Below are positions 23,296 through 33,946 of a stretch of 64,000 nucleotides of DNA, piece after piece. Each line of letters begins with the position of its first letter. The first letter of the stretch is position 1. Source of the DNA: Rhyacophila brunnea (taxonomy: Eukaryota > Arthropoda > Insecta > Trichoptera > Rhyacophilidae); the NCBI GenBank assembly GCA_022495005.1, contig JAGYXB010000458.1, positions 186,001 to 250,000 of the forward strand, in the 5' to 3' direction. The notes below the pieces were generated by a model. The model did not search any database. It had not been told where the DNA came from and saw only the letters and a list, made by a program, of their open reading frames with translations. The position numbers and the translations under genes were made by a program.

Positions 23296-23585
23296 CATCA
23301 TCAGCCTGAATCTATCCACTGCTGGATGAAGGCCTCTTCAAGCTACTTCCACTTCTCTCCGTCCTGTGCATTGCGTTGCCACGTACCTCCGCAGAATTTT
23401 ATCATTTCATCAATCTAGCGGCCACTAGGTCTACCTTGTGGACGTTTTGTACCTCTTGGACACCACTGGATGACTAAATTCATCCAACGATTGTCTTTTC
23501 TTCTGGCAATGTATCTAGCCCATCTCCATTTGAGGCTTTTAATGAACTCTATCACATCGCAAACCCTTGTCTGCTTCCTTGCACA
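23296..23585 (-). mobile_element. RTE-like LINE fragment (3' end of ORF)
   Basis: Reverse-strand reading, with shifts, gives RWARYIARRKDNRW, GTKRPQGRPSGRWIDEM, GGTWQRNAQD and EEAFIQQWID, the usual C-terminal end of insect RTE-clade endonuclease-reverse transcriptases. It ends in an atcatcatcatcag run. A 5'-truncated, decayed copy. Confidence 0.7.
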
Positions 23586-23700
23586 TTATATCTTTCATTA
23601 AAAAAAATAGTAAATTTGCTAAAAAATCTATTAACTCAGATTTTTAACTAGACCGTGAGAATTGATGAAAGTAGAAAAAATCATAATATTACTAGGCGTA

Positions 23701-24113
23701 GGGGGGAATGGGACGACTGGACTCCGGATAATTGGACGCCGCACTGTCGTAGATACGTATACAGAACGTAGACGAGGTATTTTAATCAGTTTCTATCTAC
23801 TACTTAGTAGTTTTAATTCATTTTACTCTTATAATAATGTATTCTTTATTGCGGATTGAGAATTACCATGCCTAAGGCTTTATATAAAATAAAAAACTAT
23901 TTTTTCGTTGGAACTTAAACATATGCACGATTAAATCATTATTTACGTCTGCATATTTACATTCTCACCTACTATTAAATCATAATATAATCATTTAAAT
24001 ATAAATATTGATATTAAATATTTTTTTAAAGTACCTATAAGTACCTAACGTCTATTTATTTTCGAATTCCTTGGCGTCCAGTTGTCCCGGTGCCAAATCG
24101 TCCTAGACCCGCA
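23701..24113. mobile_element. MITE family E, copy 1
   Basis: Nearly the same sequence as 54525-54888 in the same orientation. Ends contain gggacgactggactcc and the roughly inverted ggcgtccagttgtcccgg, so terminal inverted repeats are likely. It is non-coding. The two copies differ by small indels. Confidence 0.65.
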
Positions 24114-24223
24114 TAGGGGCCCCAGTTTATATTAAAAAAGCAGTGGAGAACGTCAAGGCGCGCAAATTGCGCTGATGATGAAATGGTCTCTAACACAATA
24201 AATAAATAAAAGGTTATTCTTAC

Positions 24224-24441
24224 ATCCACGTGTAAATCAATATGAGGAAAAGCTTTTTTCTGTGGTAAACTTTCCTTTTGGAATCTGTAAACTTCTAATA
24301 TTCCTCTATACCATTTAACACTGTAAATAGCTTGATTTGTATTGTGACACTTTAAGACTGTACTACCACCTTTTACTAATATACTCGGCGTTGCTTCTGA
24401 CCATATTTTCTTGTCAGCTTCCTCTTTCGGGATCTCATGTT
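24224..24441 (-). CDS. Beat-like locus V, exon 2 (first half of Ig domain 1)
   Basis: Acceptor tttttttag, 218 nt (two bases plus 72 codons), donor gat/gtaaga. It encodes HEIPKEEADKKIWSE, ILVKGGSTVLKC and then the Beat hallmark AIYSVKWYRGILEVYRF, ending FPHIDLHVD. In Drosophila Beat proteins the equivalent is a LYSVKWY...EFYRY strand, so this is the best family marker in the window. The phase-1 start means a signal exon ending in one base must lie upstream. None was found between here and 25774. The LINE at 24443-25028 abuts the acceptor. Confidence 0.9.
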
Positions 24442-24442
24442 C

Positions 24443-25028
24443 TAAAAAAAAATGCGTTGTATTGAAAAAATAAAGGCATAAAGCATAAACGGATCATACA
24501 AAAAACAACACTGTATATTTTGAAACACTTCAATACACTGGAACGCCTTGATATTTGGCCGAGCCAAAAATATCGCAAGATCCAGTGGCAATTGGAGCTT
24601 TTGTTTACTTAGATCTTTTAGAAGCCGCTGTCTCTGGGTATCATACCGAGGATATTGCCAAACAACGTGATTAATATCTTCAATCTCACTTCCGCACTGG
24701 CACCCAGGGTCATTATTTATTATACCCAAGTGAGCGAAGGATGAGGCAAGATTATAATGGTCCGCTCTACAGCGATTGAGTGTGCCAATTGTTTCCTTAT
24801 TTAACATTTTATTGGTATACCATGGTTTGGTTTTAAAATTGTAATAACTTTGAAAGTACTTTTTCCCTTTTGTTAGACCTTGTTCTTTTAATAAATTATC
24901 TGTTTCAGTTTTGGCTATTTTTTTGAACGTTTCAAAAAAGTCTGTATACGGAATGGGGAGTTTATTAATGCTCCTCTCAAGAGTTGCTGTTTTTGCAAGG
25001 CTATCTGCGTTCTCGTTCCCCAGAATTC
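24443..25028 (-). mobile_element. Non-LTR retrotransposon fragment with RNase H end
   Basis: The reverse strand is open for about 195 codons. It begins in the end of an RNase H domain (GILGNENADSLAK), goes through PWYTNKMLNKETIG and ends in a zinc-knuckle-like CQCG...HVVWQYPRYD stretch with PLDLAIFLARPN. This order is known from I/jockey/R1-type LINEs with RNase H. The cysteine usual in the last motif is Tyr here. Upstream reverse transcriptase is missing. It has the same orientation as gene V and touches the acceptor of its exon 2. Confidence 0.8.
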
Positions 25029-25773
25029 CAATTTAATTACTTTTTAATTACCATATTTAAATAGCATGCTATTTATATCTAATGGCTCCCTTATCAAGAC
25101 ACAAGAGCTGTGGCGTTCGCGTTGTAAGGATTAATCTGCTTAGCGACATCTTTAACATCATGTTCGATGTTTTGCATGCATACGTAAATACACAACGAGA
25201 AATCACATTTGAAGATCCTATTCAGAGGTAATATATATATTATGATGTACCTATATCTAATTTATAAGCTTAAAGCTCTAATGAAGTTAATATAAAATTA
25301 AGGTCATGGATAGTGAACTGATATAAAAAATACATTTCAACAAGGATGATAATATACCTACAACTTAAAATAATATAGGATGATAGAAAACAATATGTAA
25401 AAATGTATCATATCAAAATAAACCAAAGTTAGCGTAACCAATACTCCTCTTCATTATAAGATTTTCTTCATCTTTCTTTGTGGTTTTAAAACTTGGACTA
25501 TAACACAAAAGAAAGACGGAAGATTAAATGACGGAAAGCAGAGAATTAACTAATCACTGTAATGCCATAATACTCCTTTTTTATAAATATAAATGAATAT
25601 TAAAATGTGAATGGTTGATTACAGGTTTGCTATAGAGACACAACTATCAAGCACATTTGAAAGAAATCACGACCATCAACAGCGAAACACACAGAAACAA
25701 AAACACATACAAATTACATTTTTGTTTTAGTCGGTATTCACTCCATGGTTTTATTACATAGGTAATATTATAT

Positions 25774-25986
25774 TTATGTAAATGAATTCAAAATGTTACG
25801 TTTTATTTCCGGCTTGGAGACTACAACACTTGCTTTGCTTTCATAAACAGTCTCAATCTCTGCAATACAGCTTAAGGTGATTTTATCTCCAATAAAATGA
25901 CTGCTTTGAAGTTCAACCGATAATTTGATTTCTCTAGATTGAGTATTATTCTCAAGGTCATTGACAATATTTGATGTTGGCTGAAC
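25774..25986 (-). CDS. Beat-like locus Z, exon 5 (second half of Ig domain 2, stop inside)
   Basis: Acceptor gttttcag; phase 0 start VQPTSNIVND. The 70 codons contain EIKLSVELQSSHFIGD and KITLSCIAEIETVYESK, the second-cysteine strand of Ig domain 2, and end KPEIKRNILNSFT then TAA. X instead splices away after the corresponding KPER. A weak donor (aaac/gtaaca) exists near the same place, but no membrane exon was found before locus V, so a secreted product is more likely. Confidence 0.85.
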   Translation of the reverse strand, partial: VQPTSNIVNDLENNTQSREIKLSVELQSSHFIGDKITLSCIAEIETVYESKASVVVSKPEIKRNILNSFT

Positions 25987-26129
25987 CTGAAAACATATTA
26001 TGTAAGAATTACAATTAGTCATTGTCACTATTGAGCAAATAAAATGACTGTCGAAATATTTTAGTAATTTATTTTATGAGAAGAAACAAAAATGAAGGAT
26101 CAAAACATTCTTCTTCTTCTGCCATATCC

Positions 26130-26400
26130 GCCCCTTAACTGGAGCATACGGACACCACGCGGCGCCTACATGAATCCCTGTCACTCGCCAGTCTTCTTGC
26201 TTCATTCCAGGTCAAACCAGCATTCCGTGGCTCCAGATTGTATTTAGCGGCCTTCCAGGACGTCGGAATCCGGTTGGCTTGAAAAACAGGCAAGCCAGGT
26301 TGAAGTTCTCTCCTGGCATCCGCAGCACGTGGCCGATCCAGGTCCAACGTCGCCTCTTCACTTTCAGCGTGATGAGAGGCTACTTGGTGCATTCTTTTAT
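26130..26400 (-). mobile_element. Non-LTR retrotransposon 3' fragment
   Basis: Reverse-strand reading with shifts gives RRRWTWIGHVLRMPG, then GRPLNTIW-like residues, and LTWNEARRLASDRD, the common C-terminal end of insect LINE ORF2. A second copy of the same family is on the plus strand at 60065-60185. Decayed and 5'-truncated, in the intron between Z exons 4 and 5. Confidence 0.75.
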
Positions 26401-26629
26401 CTCCTCATGGCTCCTAAAGTCATACCACCGCATACCCAGTATTGGTCGCAAACATCTGTTTTTGAAGCTCAGTATACGGTTGCTCTGAGCCTTCGTAAGG
26501 TGCCATGATTCGCTATCGTCAGAATTCAAGCATCGAATAGGCGGCATTTGTCGTCAATGTGTATTTGCCAGTTGGTAGTTTAACCTAATTTATTGTATTA
26601 ATTTGTTTCATGCGAGAATTAGCTGTAGG

Positions 26630-26790
26630 TATTCGTTGTCAGTGTGTATTACCCATTGTTGAGTGCGCATAGTGCCTGAAGATGCCTAAAGGCGAAACCC
26701 GGTTCGCAAAAAACGATTTGAATGGAATAGTAAAAACTTAAATTAATTATAATTTTAATTCAATTCCATCAAGTATCCTCGGTCGATAGT
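26630..26790 (+). repeat. Dispersed repeat family D, copy 2 (hammerhead-like motif)
   Basis: It contains ctgaagatgcctaaaggcga at 26676, then aacccggttcgc, and ends catcaagtatcctcggtcga. It is the closest relative of 6640-6840. The stem gcc/ggc around a tetraloop and the flanking gcgaa/ttcgc pair could form competing hairpins. Confidence 0.45.
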
Positions 26791-26914
26791 ATTAAAATGT
26801 TTATTTTTTAAATAAATTCCATATATTATATCAATCGTTAAACTTATTAATGGAGATAGCAAGATGTAAATATTATAATTAAATTTCCAAACAGTACAAT
26901 ATAGTAATTAACTA

Positions 26915-27455
26915 TCTCTTTTATTCAACGAATAATTCACAAGATTTAAGAATGTTCCATTCTGATTATTGAACATACATAATTTTGAAAAACACTTTCT
27001 GAGAAAATATATTATAACCAATAGAAAAAATCTTTTTGAAAAAAGTAAGCCACCCCGGCAGGGAATCGAACTCTGCATATCCTGGGTTTACGCCGCGTCC
27101 ATCGTATTTACCTCTATGCTACGCAGTAACATACTAATTGCGACACATTTTAACTATTGGCCTTTTTAATACCTACTCATCAGTGTTCTTCTAAATTAAG
27201 CTACGTTGGCAATCGGTTTTTGTTTTATTAAATCAAAGTAGATACCTATTACTTCAATTACTAACCGACGTCGTGGATTTCTCCAATATTTTTTTATGAT
27301 GCAACTTACTTGAACTTGCTAATAATTTATAATTAACTATTTCTTTTATTCAACGAATAATTCACAAAATTTAAGAATGTACCATTCTGATTATTGAACA
27401 TACATAATTATAATATATTTTCTCAGAAAGTGTTTTTCAAAATTATGTAAGTACA
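26915..27455. repeat. Inverted-repeat family F with tRNA-like module, copy 1
   Basis: It begins attcaacgaataattcacaa, continues with attttgaaaaacactttctg and aagtaagccaccccggcagg, which leads into a reverse tRNA-like part (B-box complement ggaatcgaac at about 27062; tacctctatgctacgcag). The opening block is present again at 27340-27410 and a piece in reverse at about 27415-27450. Relatives lie at 34085-37290, 55560-55920 and 61000-61205. Confidence 0.65.
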
Positions 27456-27729
27456 ATATTAAATATGTATTTAAAATTCTGTTATGTTATGTTTTATTGA
27501 TCATTAGGTAAAATTAGAAAAAAATTACAGCGACAGACAATAATTTATATGAACAGTTGCAATTTTTCCAACGTGATGAAAACCGCTCCGGCTATTAATT
27601 TTAGCCTTATTATTGCTATATACTAACTATCGCCAATTTCCCCTTCTCATAAAGATGAATTATTTCTCAATAATAGTAATTTACCAATTTATTAATTGAG
27701 TTAGCATTTACTTAGTAGAATTCCATTTT

Positions 27730-28190
27730 ACAAGAAATGAAAATATAATTAATATTAAATTCTACAGGTTTTTAAAAAGGTTTGTCGATAGCTATTTCGG
27801 TTGTCACACCATTATCAAGACTATTCAGATAGGCCGTTTGCCTTTGCTTAAATACTATACGTATAGATAGAGACAGACCATATTTTTTTATTCGTTCAAA
27901 CAATATTATGACTTTGCATACTTATTATTAATTGTAATATTATTAATACTTTGAAAACCCTACGTGGGTTTTTAATGGATATCAAAATTTACAAAATATA
28001 TCGAAAGTACAGTGTTCGAGTGCTTTGGTTATTTATTGACATTATTAATCAATTAAAATATTATTAGTATAATTGTGTTAATCATGTGCTTAAATTATAA
28101 TTATTCAATAGTGGCGACGAATGCATTACCAAATTTTCATTATGTGATTACTTTTGGATCATTCGTGATTAATTTACAATTATATTTTCA
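27730..28190 (-). mobile_element. Penelope-like element fragment, copy 2
   Basis: It is a direct, diverged copy of about 32070-32500, which is the 3' end of a Penelope-like retroelement. Shared strings include attaaattctacaggttttt, tcgatagctatttcggttgt, tattcagataggcc and gtggcgacgaatgcattacc. Only the tail past the GIY-YIG core is present. Confidence 0.7.
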
Positions 28191-28617
28191 TTTCTAGTAA
28201 TTTACCAAGTATTTTGTAGTTTTATAGCGCCTGTACACGTGTATGAACATACTGGCACACATCGTATGTAAATTAAACAATTGTTATAATAACTGTTTAC
28301 ACGTAGAAGTTCTGACTGTCTCGCCAATCTTATTATGCAAGCGAAAGCGAGACGAAATGTTTTAATTGTATGTCGGTATTTGAGAGGTTATGAAATTGTT
28401 AAAGTCAAAAATTCTCTGTGCGGTGTTAGTAGTTCGTTTCAGTAGGTTCGCCACAATAGTTCTACTGCCCCAAAGTCCCTACTATTATGTGCAAATTTGA
28501 AGCTGCTGAACTTTTTTGATACATGCATGCAATCTTGCAACTTGCACGACTTGTTATCGCCGCGATAATATGTATTACTAACAGTAAATTAATGCACGTG
28601 TAAACGGAGTATTATAC

Positions 28618-28751
28618 CTTTTCACCATTGATATACATCGTTAGATCGGCAGCAGGACGCGATTGTCCTATAGAGCAATTTGCATTCAAATCATCTCCTA
28701 CATTATACTCATCATTTTCTATTTGTATTATGACATCAGAAGTCGGAGGTT
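28618..28751 (-). CDS. Beat-like locus Z, exon 4 (first half of Ig domain 2)
   Basis: Acceptor gttttcag, 134 nt, donor aag/gtataa. It encodes EPPTSDVIIQIENDEYN then GDDLNANCSIGQSRPAADLT and ends YINGEK. This is the cysteine strand of Ig domain 2, with the same length as exon 4 of X and the Beat motif NCS...S-x-PAA-x-L. Phase 1 in, 0 out. Intact. Confidence 0.9.
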
Positions 28752-28984
28752 CTGAAAACAAGAAATACATTAGTAAAGTGTGTTTAAATATTGAATTAAA
28801 ATTTAAAATGAATCTGGATAATGACTGATACTTCAGTCAAACCATCGACGCAAATACTTTTACCTTGAAATGCTTTTCTTTTTCTCTTTAATATCCTTTG
28901 AATAACTAACATCTCTGAATCTTTTTTTGTTACGTATTGTTTGTTTCCATGATATTCTATATATTTTCCACTAAGTTAACATCT

Positions 28985-29345
28985 CGGAGATCTTTACTTT
29001 ACTACATATTTCTTTTTTTTTCTTTCTTTTTTTACCCTGCCATGCCCCAGAATTGAGGCGCATCACAAGTTCGCCCCACTTCCCTGGGTTCATCGCTAAG
29101 CTCTTGCGCCTCTCGTCATGCCAGACCTGCAGCGCGTAGTTCACTTTTGTAGCACCACTGTGGGGTGAGGGAGGGCCAGCCACGCGACGGAATCCTTGAG
29201 GCTGTGCCACAAGGATACGAAGTATTGCTTTCTCTGGCGGCAACCGGAACAAATGTCCCAGATACGTAAAGCGTCTCTTCGTGATAAGGTACCTCAATCA
29301 CCGAGGGCTGGTATGCCTGCTCACGGACACGAATGTTTGTAACGC
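28985..29345 (-). mobile_element. Non-LTR retrotransposon 3' fragment (family G, copy 1)
   Basis: The reverse strand gives ITKRRFTYLGHLFRLP, LVAQPQGFRR and NPGKWGELVMRLNS after shifts, the C-terminal end of a LINE ORF2 (R-R-x-T-x-x-GH-x-x-R-x-P...W...). The plus-strand copy at 61845-62165 is the same family. It lies in the intron between Z exons 3 and 4. Confidence 0.72.
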
Positions 29346-29514
29346 GGTCGCCGGACATAATATATATTAGTGTTCTTAATTTTTTCGCACTTCCAGAGAA
29401 TTTTGTTGAATGGCTTTCTATTTTAAATGATTTATAGTAAAAACCAGAAGCGTAGAAAAATAATAAATAATAATACAATTTATATTAAATTAATAAAATT
29501 ATTATTTTACATAC

Positions 29515-29644
29515 CAACGACAGTTATGTGTGTGACAGCTGTACATATTGTATTGTTTTCATCAATCACTTTACATTCATATTCTCCAGACATTTCAAAT
29601 TTAAAATTATCAATCATTACTTGATGTGAGTTTGTATAATTTAG
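29515..29644 (-). CDS. Beat-like locus Z, exon 3 (second half of Ig domain 1)
   Basis: Acceptor tgttttag, 130 nt (43 codons plus one base), donor gttg/gtatgt. It encodes LNYTNSHQVMIDNFKF then SGEYECKVIDENNTICTAVT. YECKV carries the second cysteine of Ig domain 1; an extra cysteine follows 10 residues later, not present in X or V. It is two codons shorter than exon 3 of X and V. Intact. Confidence 0.88.
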
Positions 29645-29909
29645 CTAAAACAACATAATGCATTAGAAAGTATTTCTTAATTACATACTGATTAATTATT
29701 ATTACATATAGGTACCCAATGATATATTTTAGTTTTTCATTAAATAAGTACATAGTTTTTATAATACACAGCATTCATTTAATAATTTCACATTACTATG
29801 TATAACATAAATAATACCACCTCTTAAACATACATATTATTATAATATAAATATCATTAAAAAAATAATGTCCAGGAAGATAAAATTTTAGTTAATCTAG
29901 CAATCCGAG

Positions 29910-30435
29910 CAGTGGCGGCTCTTCTTATACCATGCAAGACGTGCAATGCACTGTCTGCATTTTTTAAGACATCGCTCAATTTTTCATTGTTATTCTAATC
30001 TACCATAACCTCATACGTTTTTCGACTAACTATTTAGCTGACTAATTGCATTTTATGAAGCGAAAAAACCATAAAGCGTGATTTACTATTTTAAATCACT
30101 CTCACACAACCCTCTATCAGAAATAGCAATCTCATAATAATAGATGTAAACACTGAATACAATATTGATTCTTCGAAATTTTATAAATGAAAATTTAAGT
30201 ATTTTAACATGAATTTTAAAAAATCGACACACTGTCTATGCACGATGAAGTGTTTTTCTAATATAAAACTTTTTTGAGATATATAATAAATAAACTAAGA
30301 CATAATTATTTTATTCACCTTCTGAAGAAGTTGGATATTTCAGCCATTTTACACTACGTCGACTTATTTTTATAGAAGGTAAACCATTGCGCACTATCAG
30401 AAAAATGCTATTCTGAATACCACCGGCCGCCACTG
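29910..30435. mobile_element. 526-bp non-autonomous hAT element with perfect 8-bp target duplication
   Basis: Ends read cagtggcggctcttc and ggccgccactg; the 8-bp duplication AATCCGAG lies directly outside both ends (29902-29909 and 30436-30443). It has no transposase frame. The left end resembles the right end of the hAT at 34431-37031 (cagggacggctcttgta on the reverse strand), so that element or a relative probably mobilised it. It lies between Z exons 2 and 3. Confidence 0.9.
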
Positions 30436-30443
30436 AATCCGAG

Positions 30444-31550
30444 TATTACGAAAAATACTTAAGCCGGTTAAATAAAATCAAAGGTGGCACATGCGTATGA
30501 ACGCTGAGCTCTTGAAACAATTTTAAGCTCAATATAGTTAATGACATGCCGAGGGTGTGAATACTTAGACGGGACGGGCATGTTGTTCAATGCGATGCAT
30601 TCTCAGTTTTCCACAATGTTTATAAAGGAACCATAATATACACTAGGACTGTGGATCACCCCCGGAGAAGATAGGCGGAGAACATAGAGAGGGAGACAAA
30701 GATTCTGAGACTAAGGCCTTTGGCTCACGGAGAAACTAAAATCCAACGAATTGGCTGCTGATGGAACTCATAAACTAGCCTATGCTTGGCACATGGCGCT
30801 ACTGTGTAATAATCTCATAACAGTCATAACCTGAACTGTCAAACCGATTGTCTTTCCTACTTCATTCTAAGCTTTTTCCATAATATCTTTACGGGAATAT
30901 TCTGACAGCCTGTAATTATACAGGCAGGAATATTTCTCAACTTCTGCCACAAATTTTTAATTAAAAATCGGTACGTCCAACATTAACTTTTGACGTCTTG
31001 ACTTATTATTGCTTGTTCAGTTCAGTGCTACCAATTTTGGTAAGAAAACATGATTTTTCATCGAGTCTACTGACATTGGTAACCACTATTTTATGGGTGA
31101 CTGGAAACTGAAAGACTGGAAAACTAGCATGTCGCGTCTCTTCGGTTTCGGTCGCAAACGTTTTGAAACTGAAAGATTCCAGTTTTGCCATCAGCGAGCC
31201 GCCATTGAAATACATTAGCTAGATACCGGATGGAATTTTAGTTCAATCTCGTTTTTTTAGTGTTCTCGTGAGTGGATGCCCTAACTGGAGAGAAATGCCT
31301 AGTGATAGATATGCCTGAGGTGTGGTAATGTAGTCACCCATGGACCTGTAAAACCTAGGTAAATAAATAGTAAATATTATCTAGATTTTTAATGTGTTCT
31401 ATAATAAAATAATTGTGACGGTTTTCAATTAGTATTAGGTCTATAAAAAATATTAAAACCGGGATATAACAAACGTTCATATTTTAATATTAACAAATAA
31501 TATTGCGTGCCTATTAAATTTATAATTAAAATTAATTAAATTTATGAGAC
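30444..31550. other. Intron sequence, no other gene seen
   Basis: Between Z exons 2 and 3. A GC-richer part at about 30520-30830 is probably degenerate retroelement. A 69-codon minus-strand frame at 31006-31215 has no recognisable domain and no splice-site agreement. Confidence 0.35.
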
Positions 31551-31556
31551 ACTTAC

Positions 31557-31732
31557 ATTAATGTGAGAAAATGGTCTACGTTCATGATTATTCTTGGGGT
31601 AAGTGTAAAAATTATTTTTTTCAAAATACCAGCTCACCACCGATATCTCGTTGATTTCAAAATCACTTCGCCATTTCAAAAGGTTATTTTCGCCCTTACG
31701 GACAATATTTGAGGAAACATCTATATGCATAC
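31557..31732 (-). CDS. Beat-like locus Z, exon 2 (first half of Ig domain 1, cysteine lost)
   Basis: Acceptor tttttcag, 176 nt (two bases plus 58 codons), donor aat/gtaagt. It encodes MHIDVSSNIVRKGENNLLKW, then EISVVSWYFEKNNFYTYP, ending FSHIN. It matches V exon 2 (ILVKGGSTVLKC...YSVKWYRG...VYRF) but the first Ig cysteine (C of VLKC) is Trp. The same Trp is in the dead exon 2 of W, so the change predates their split. The partner cysteine in exon 3 is kept. The donor is some four codons earlier than in V. No signal exon was found just upstream; the one at 43909-43966 is in compatible phase. Confidence 0.85.
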
Positions 31733-32069
31733 CTGAAAAATCGAGATCAAGAAATAATATCACGGTTTTAAAAAAAAGTTATTAAAATGGAGTTTTACCA
31801 CGTCAACGCCATTCCAATTAATTTTTATTAAACTAGTTTTTCTTGATGGATATAATATTGTATTAGAAACTACAAACTCTTAAACACAACAAATATTTAT
31901 GTCAGTAAAATATATTATTTGTCGTTCCTATTTCCTTAATTTATAACATGATCGTTTTTACGATATTCTCAATTGGTGACTAAACAGATTAACAATACAA
32001 TGTATTTGTATGTTTATCGATATAATAAATTATCTTCTTGAAAATTGTTATAAATTATTTAATACGATG

Positions 32070-32945
32070 ACAAGAAATGAAAATATAATTAATATTAAAT
32101 TCTACAGGTTTTTAAAAGGTTTCTCGATAGCTATTTCGGTTGTAACACAATTATCAAGACTATTCAGATAGGCCATTTGCCTTTGCTTAAATATTATACG
32201 TGTATAGATAGAGACAGAATACATTTTCTTATTCGTTTCAGCAATATTATGAATTTGTACAGTAATTATTAATTGTAATATTATTAATAGGTACTTTGAA
32301 AACCCTGAGTGGGTTTTTTTTTTTAAATGGATATCAAAATTTACAAAATTTATCAAAATTACAGTGTTTGAGTACTTGGTTATTTATTGACATTATTAAT
32401 CAATTAAAATCTTGTTAGTATATTGTCTTAATCGTGTGTTTAAATTATATTTAATAGTGGCGACGAATGCATTACCAAATTTTCATTAATTATTTGATTA
32501 CTTTTGGATAATTCGCGATTAATTTCCAACTGTTCAAGTAAATTTAATTTTAGACCTTTATTACATATATGCAAACATTTCGGCGTTATATTATTACTGA
32601 TGCTATGCGAATTTGATATCAAATGTTTAGCAAACTGAGAATCTGTTTTACCATTCCTGAAAGACCGAAGGTATTCTTAGAAACGAGTTTTTATTGGTCT
32701 CCCAGATTGACCAATGTAGCATAGACTACATGTGCCACATGTTATTTTATAAACTCCACTTTTCTCCAATTTGTTGATTTTATCTTTACTATTTTTTAAG
32801 TTTAATCAAGGCTATTTGTTTAATGGTATGCAGTTCATCCTCAAAATCTAATTTGTTCATGGGGACGCTAACTAGCCTGTGGATCATGGCATGGTATGCC
32901 GCCAACTTATGAATCCATGGATGGATAATTAATTTTTGGTTTATA
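32070..32945 (-). mobile_element. Penelope-like retroelement fragment with GIY-YIG endonuclease
   Basis: Reverse-strand reading first gives the end of the reverse transcriptase (IHPWIHKLAAYHAMIHRLVS, then NKLDFEDELHTIKQIA), then GVYKITCGTC, CYIGQSGRPIKTRF and, after a stop at the next codon, EYLRSFRNGKTDSQFAKHL. This is the GIY-YIG nuclease domain characteristic of Penelope-like elements. The last part, ICNKGLKLNLLEQLEIN, carries the expected Glu region. Stops and a frameshift between the two domains make it dead. It lies upstream of Z exon 2. Confidence 0.85.
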
Positions 32946-33032
32946 ATTCCATTATAATATATCAATTTCTAAAATATGTAAGTAGGTAGGTATACATAAT
33001 ATTGTATCACTTCAACTTTGTTAAAAAATGCG

Positions 33033-33209
33033 TTAAAATAAAACTGGTGTTAGCCTACCCTTAGTTTCAGGTGTGTAAAAACTATTTACATCAGGACATC
33101 TTAAAAATATCTTTCCTTCATAAGTATCGCCATTTTCAAGCTTAATTAAGATGATAATATAGTTATTTTTTCCATATGAACCTGTACTGTTAAATCCTTG
33201 ATAGTTGAT
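33033..33209 (-). CDS. Beat-like locus Y, exon 5 (second half of Ig domain 2, stop inside)
   Basis: Acceptor atttttag, phase 0 start INYQGFNSTGSYGKNN, then YIIILIKLENGDTYEGKIF and LRCPDVNSFY, ending TPVLF and TAA. It corresponds to SVPLAPFHFRNGRLVLRC in X and carries the second cysteine of Ig domain 2. A weak donor (aagg/gtaggc) exists near the end, but reading through to the stop is as plausible. It pairs with 33849-33946. Divergence from the other copies is high, yet the frame is open. Confidence 0.7.
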   Translation of the reverse strand: MNYQGFNSTGSYGKNNYIIILIKLENGDTYEGKIFLRCPDVNSFYTPETKGRLTPVLF

Positions 33210-33848
33210 CTAAAAATATAAATTAAATAAAATTCATTCATAATTATTACTCGATAATATATTTAACGACAGCACGTTAATAGTGCACACTCGAATAATA
33301 TCAGCTGCCAATAGTCGAAGCCTATTTGATTTAATTGAAAATTTGATGGCTAAACATAAATTAATGGACATTCTGGGACTATTTATAATTAAAATATTAC
33401 TCCGCGAGATGTCTCTCTATTTATTTTGTATGTCAGGTTCATTGGACATGCGATGCCTGAAGTTCATTTTGCGGCAGACATTTTTACGTGCCGGTTTATA
33501 GTTTTAAACACAAAATTATTAAACAATGACTTAAAAACTTTAAACTTGTTCTTGGAAAATAAATCATTTTACTTAATATTATCCCAGTTCAAAAATAGTG
33601 ACAGAAAACCATAATATATATACATATATTTAGAAAACGAGAAATTAAGATTAAGATATTATAATAATACTCGTATTATGTATTTTTTGTTTTTTATGAT
33701 TATGATATTAGATGTTTTTTAACGCGTGTTATAATTTGAAAGTATTTTAACAAACACAAACTTTTTTATAGAGATCTTTCACGCAAATGCAAGTTCAATT
33801 AATTTAACGTTTATTTTATTTGATTTCTATTTCAAATATGTCTCATAC

Positions 33849-33946
33849 CTGCTTATCATCAATAGTGAGTGACTGAATTTGGGATTCTCCGTTCATTGCG
33901 AAAGCACAATCTTCTTTTTCATAATGTTTTGTTGTTTCTTGGCTAT
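33849..33946 (-). CDS. Beat-like locus Y, exon 4 (shortened, first half of Ig domain 2)
   Basis: Acceptor atttttcag, 98 nt (two bases plus 32 codons), donor cag/gtatga. It encodes DSQETTKHYEKEDCAFAMNG and QSLTIDDKQ. The single cysteine aligns with that of NCS in the other exon 4 copies; 36 nt (12 codons) are missing compared with the 134-nt exons. It keeps phase 1 in, 0 out and the open frame. Exons 2 and 3 for this locus were not found. Phase allows direct joining to the signal exon at 43909-43966. Confidence 0.7.
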
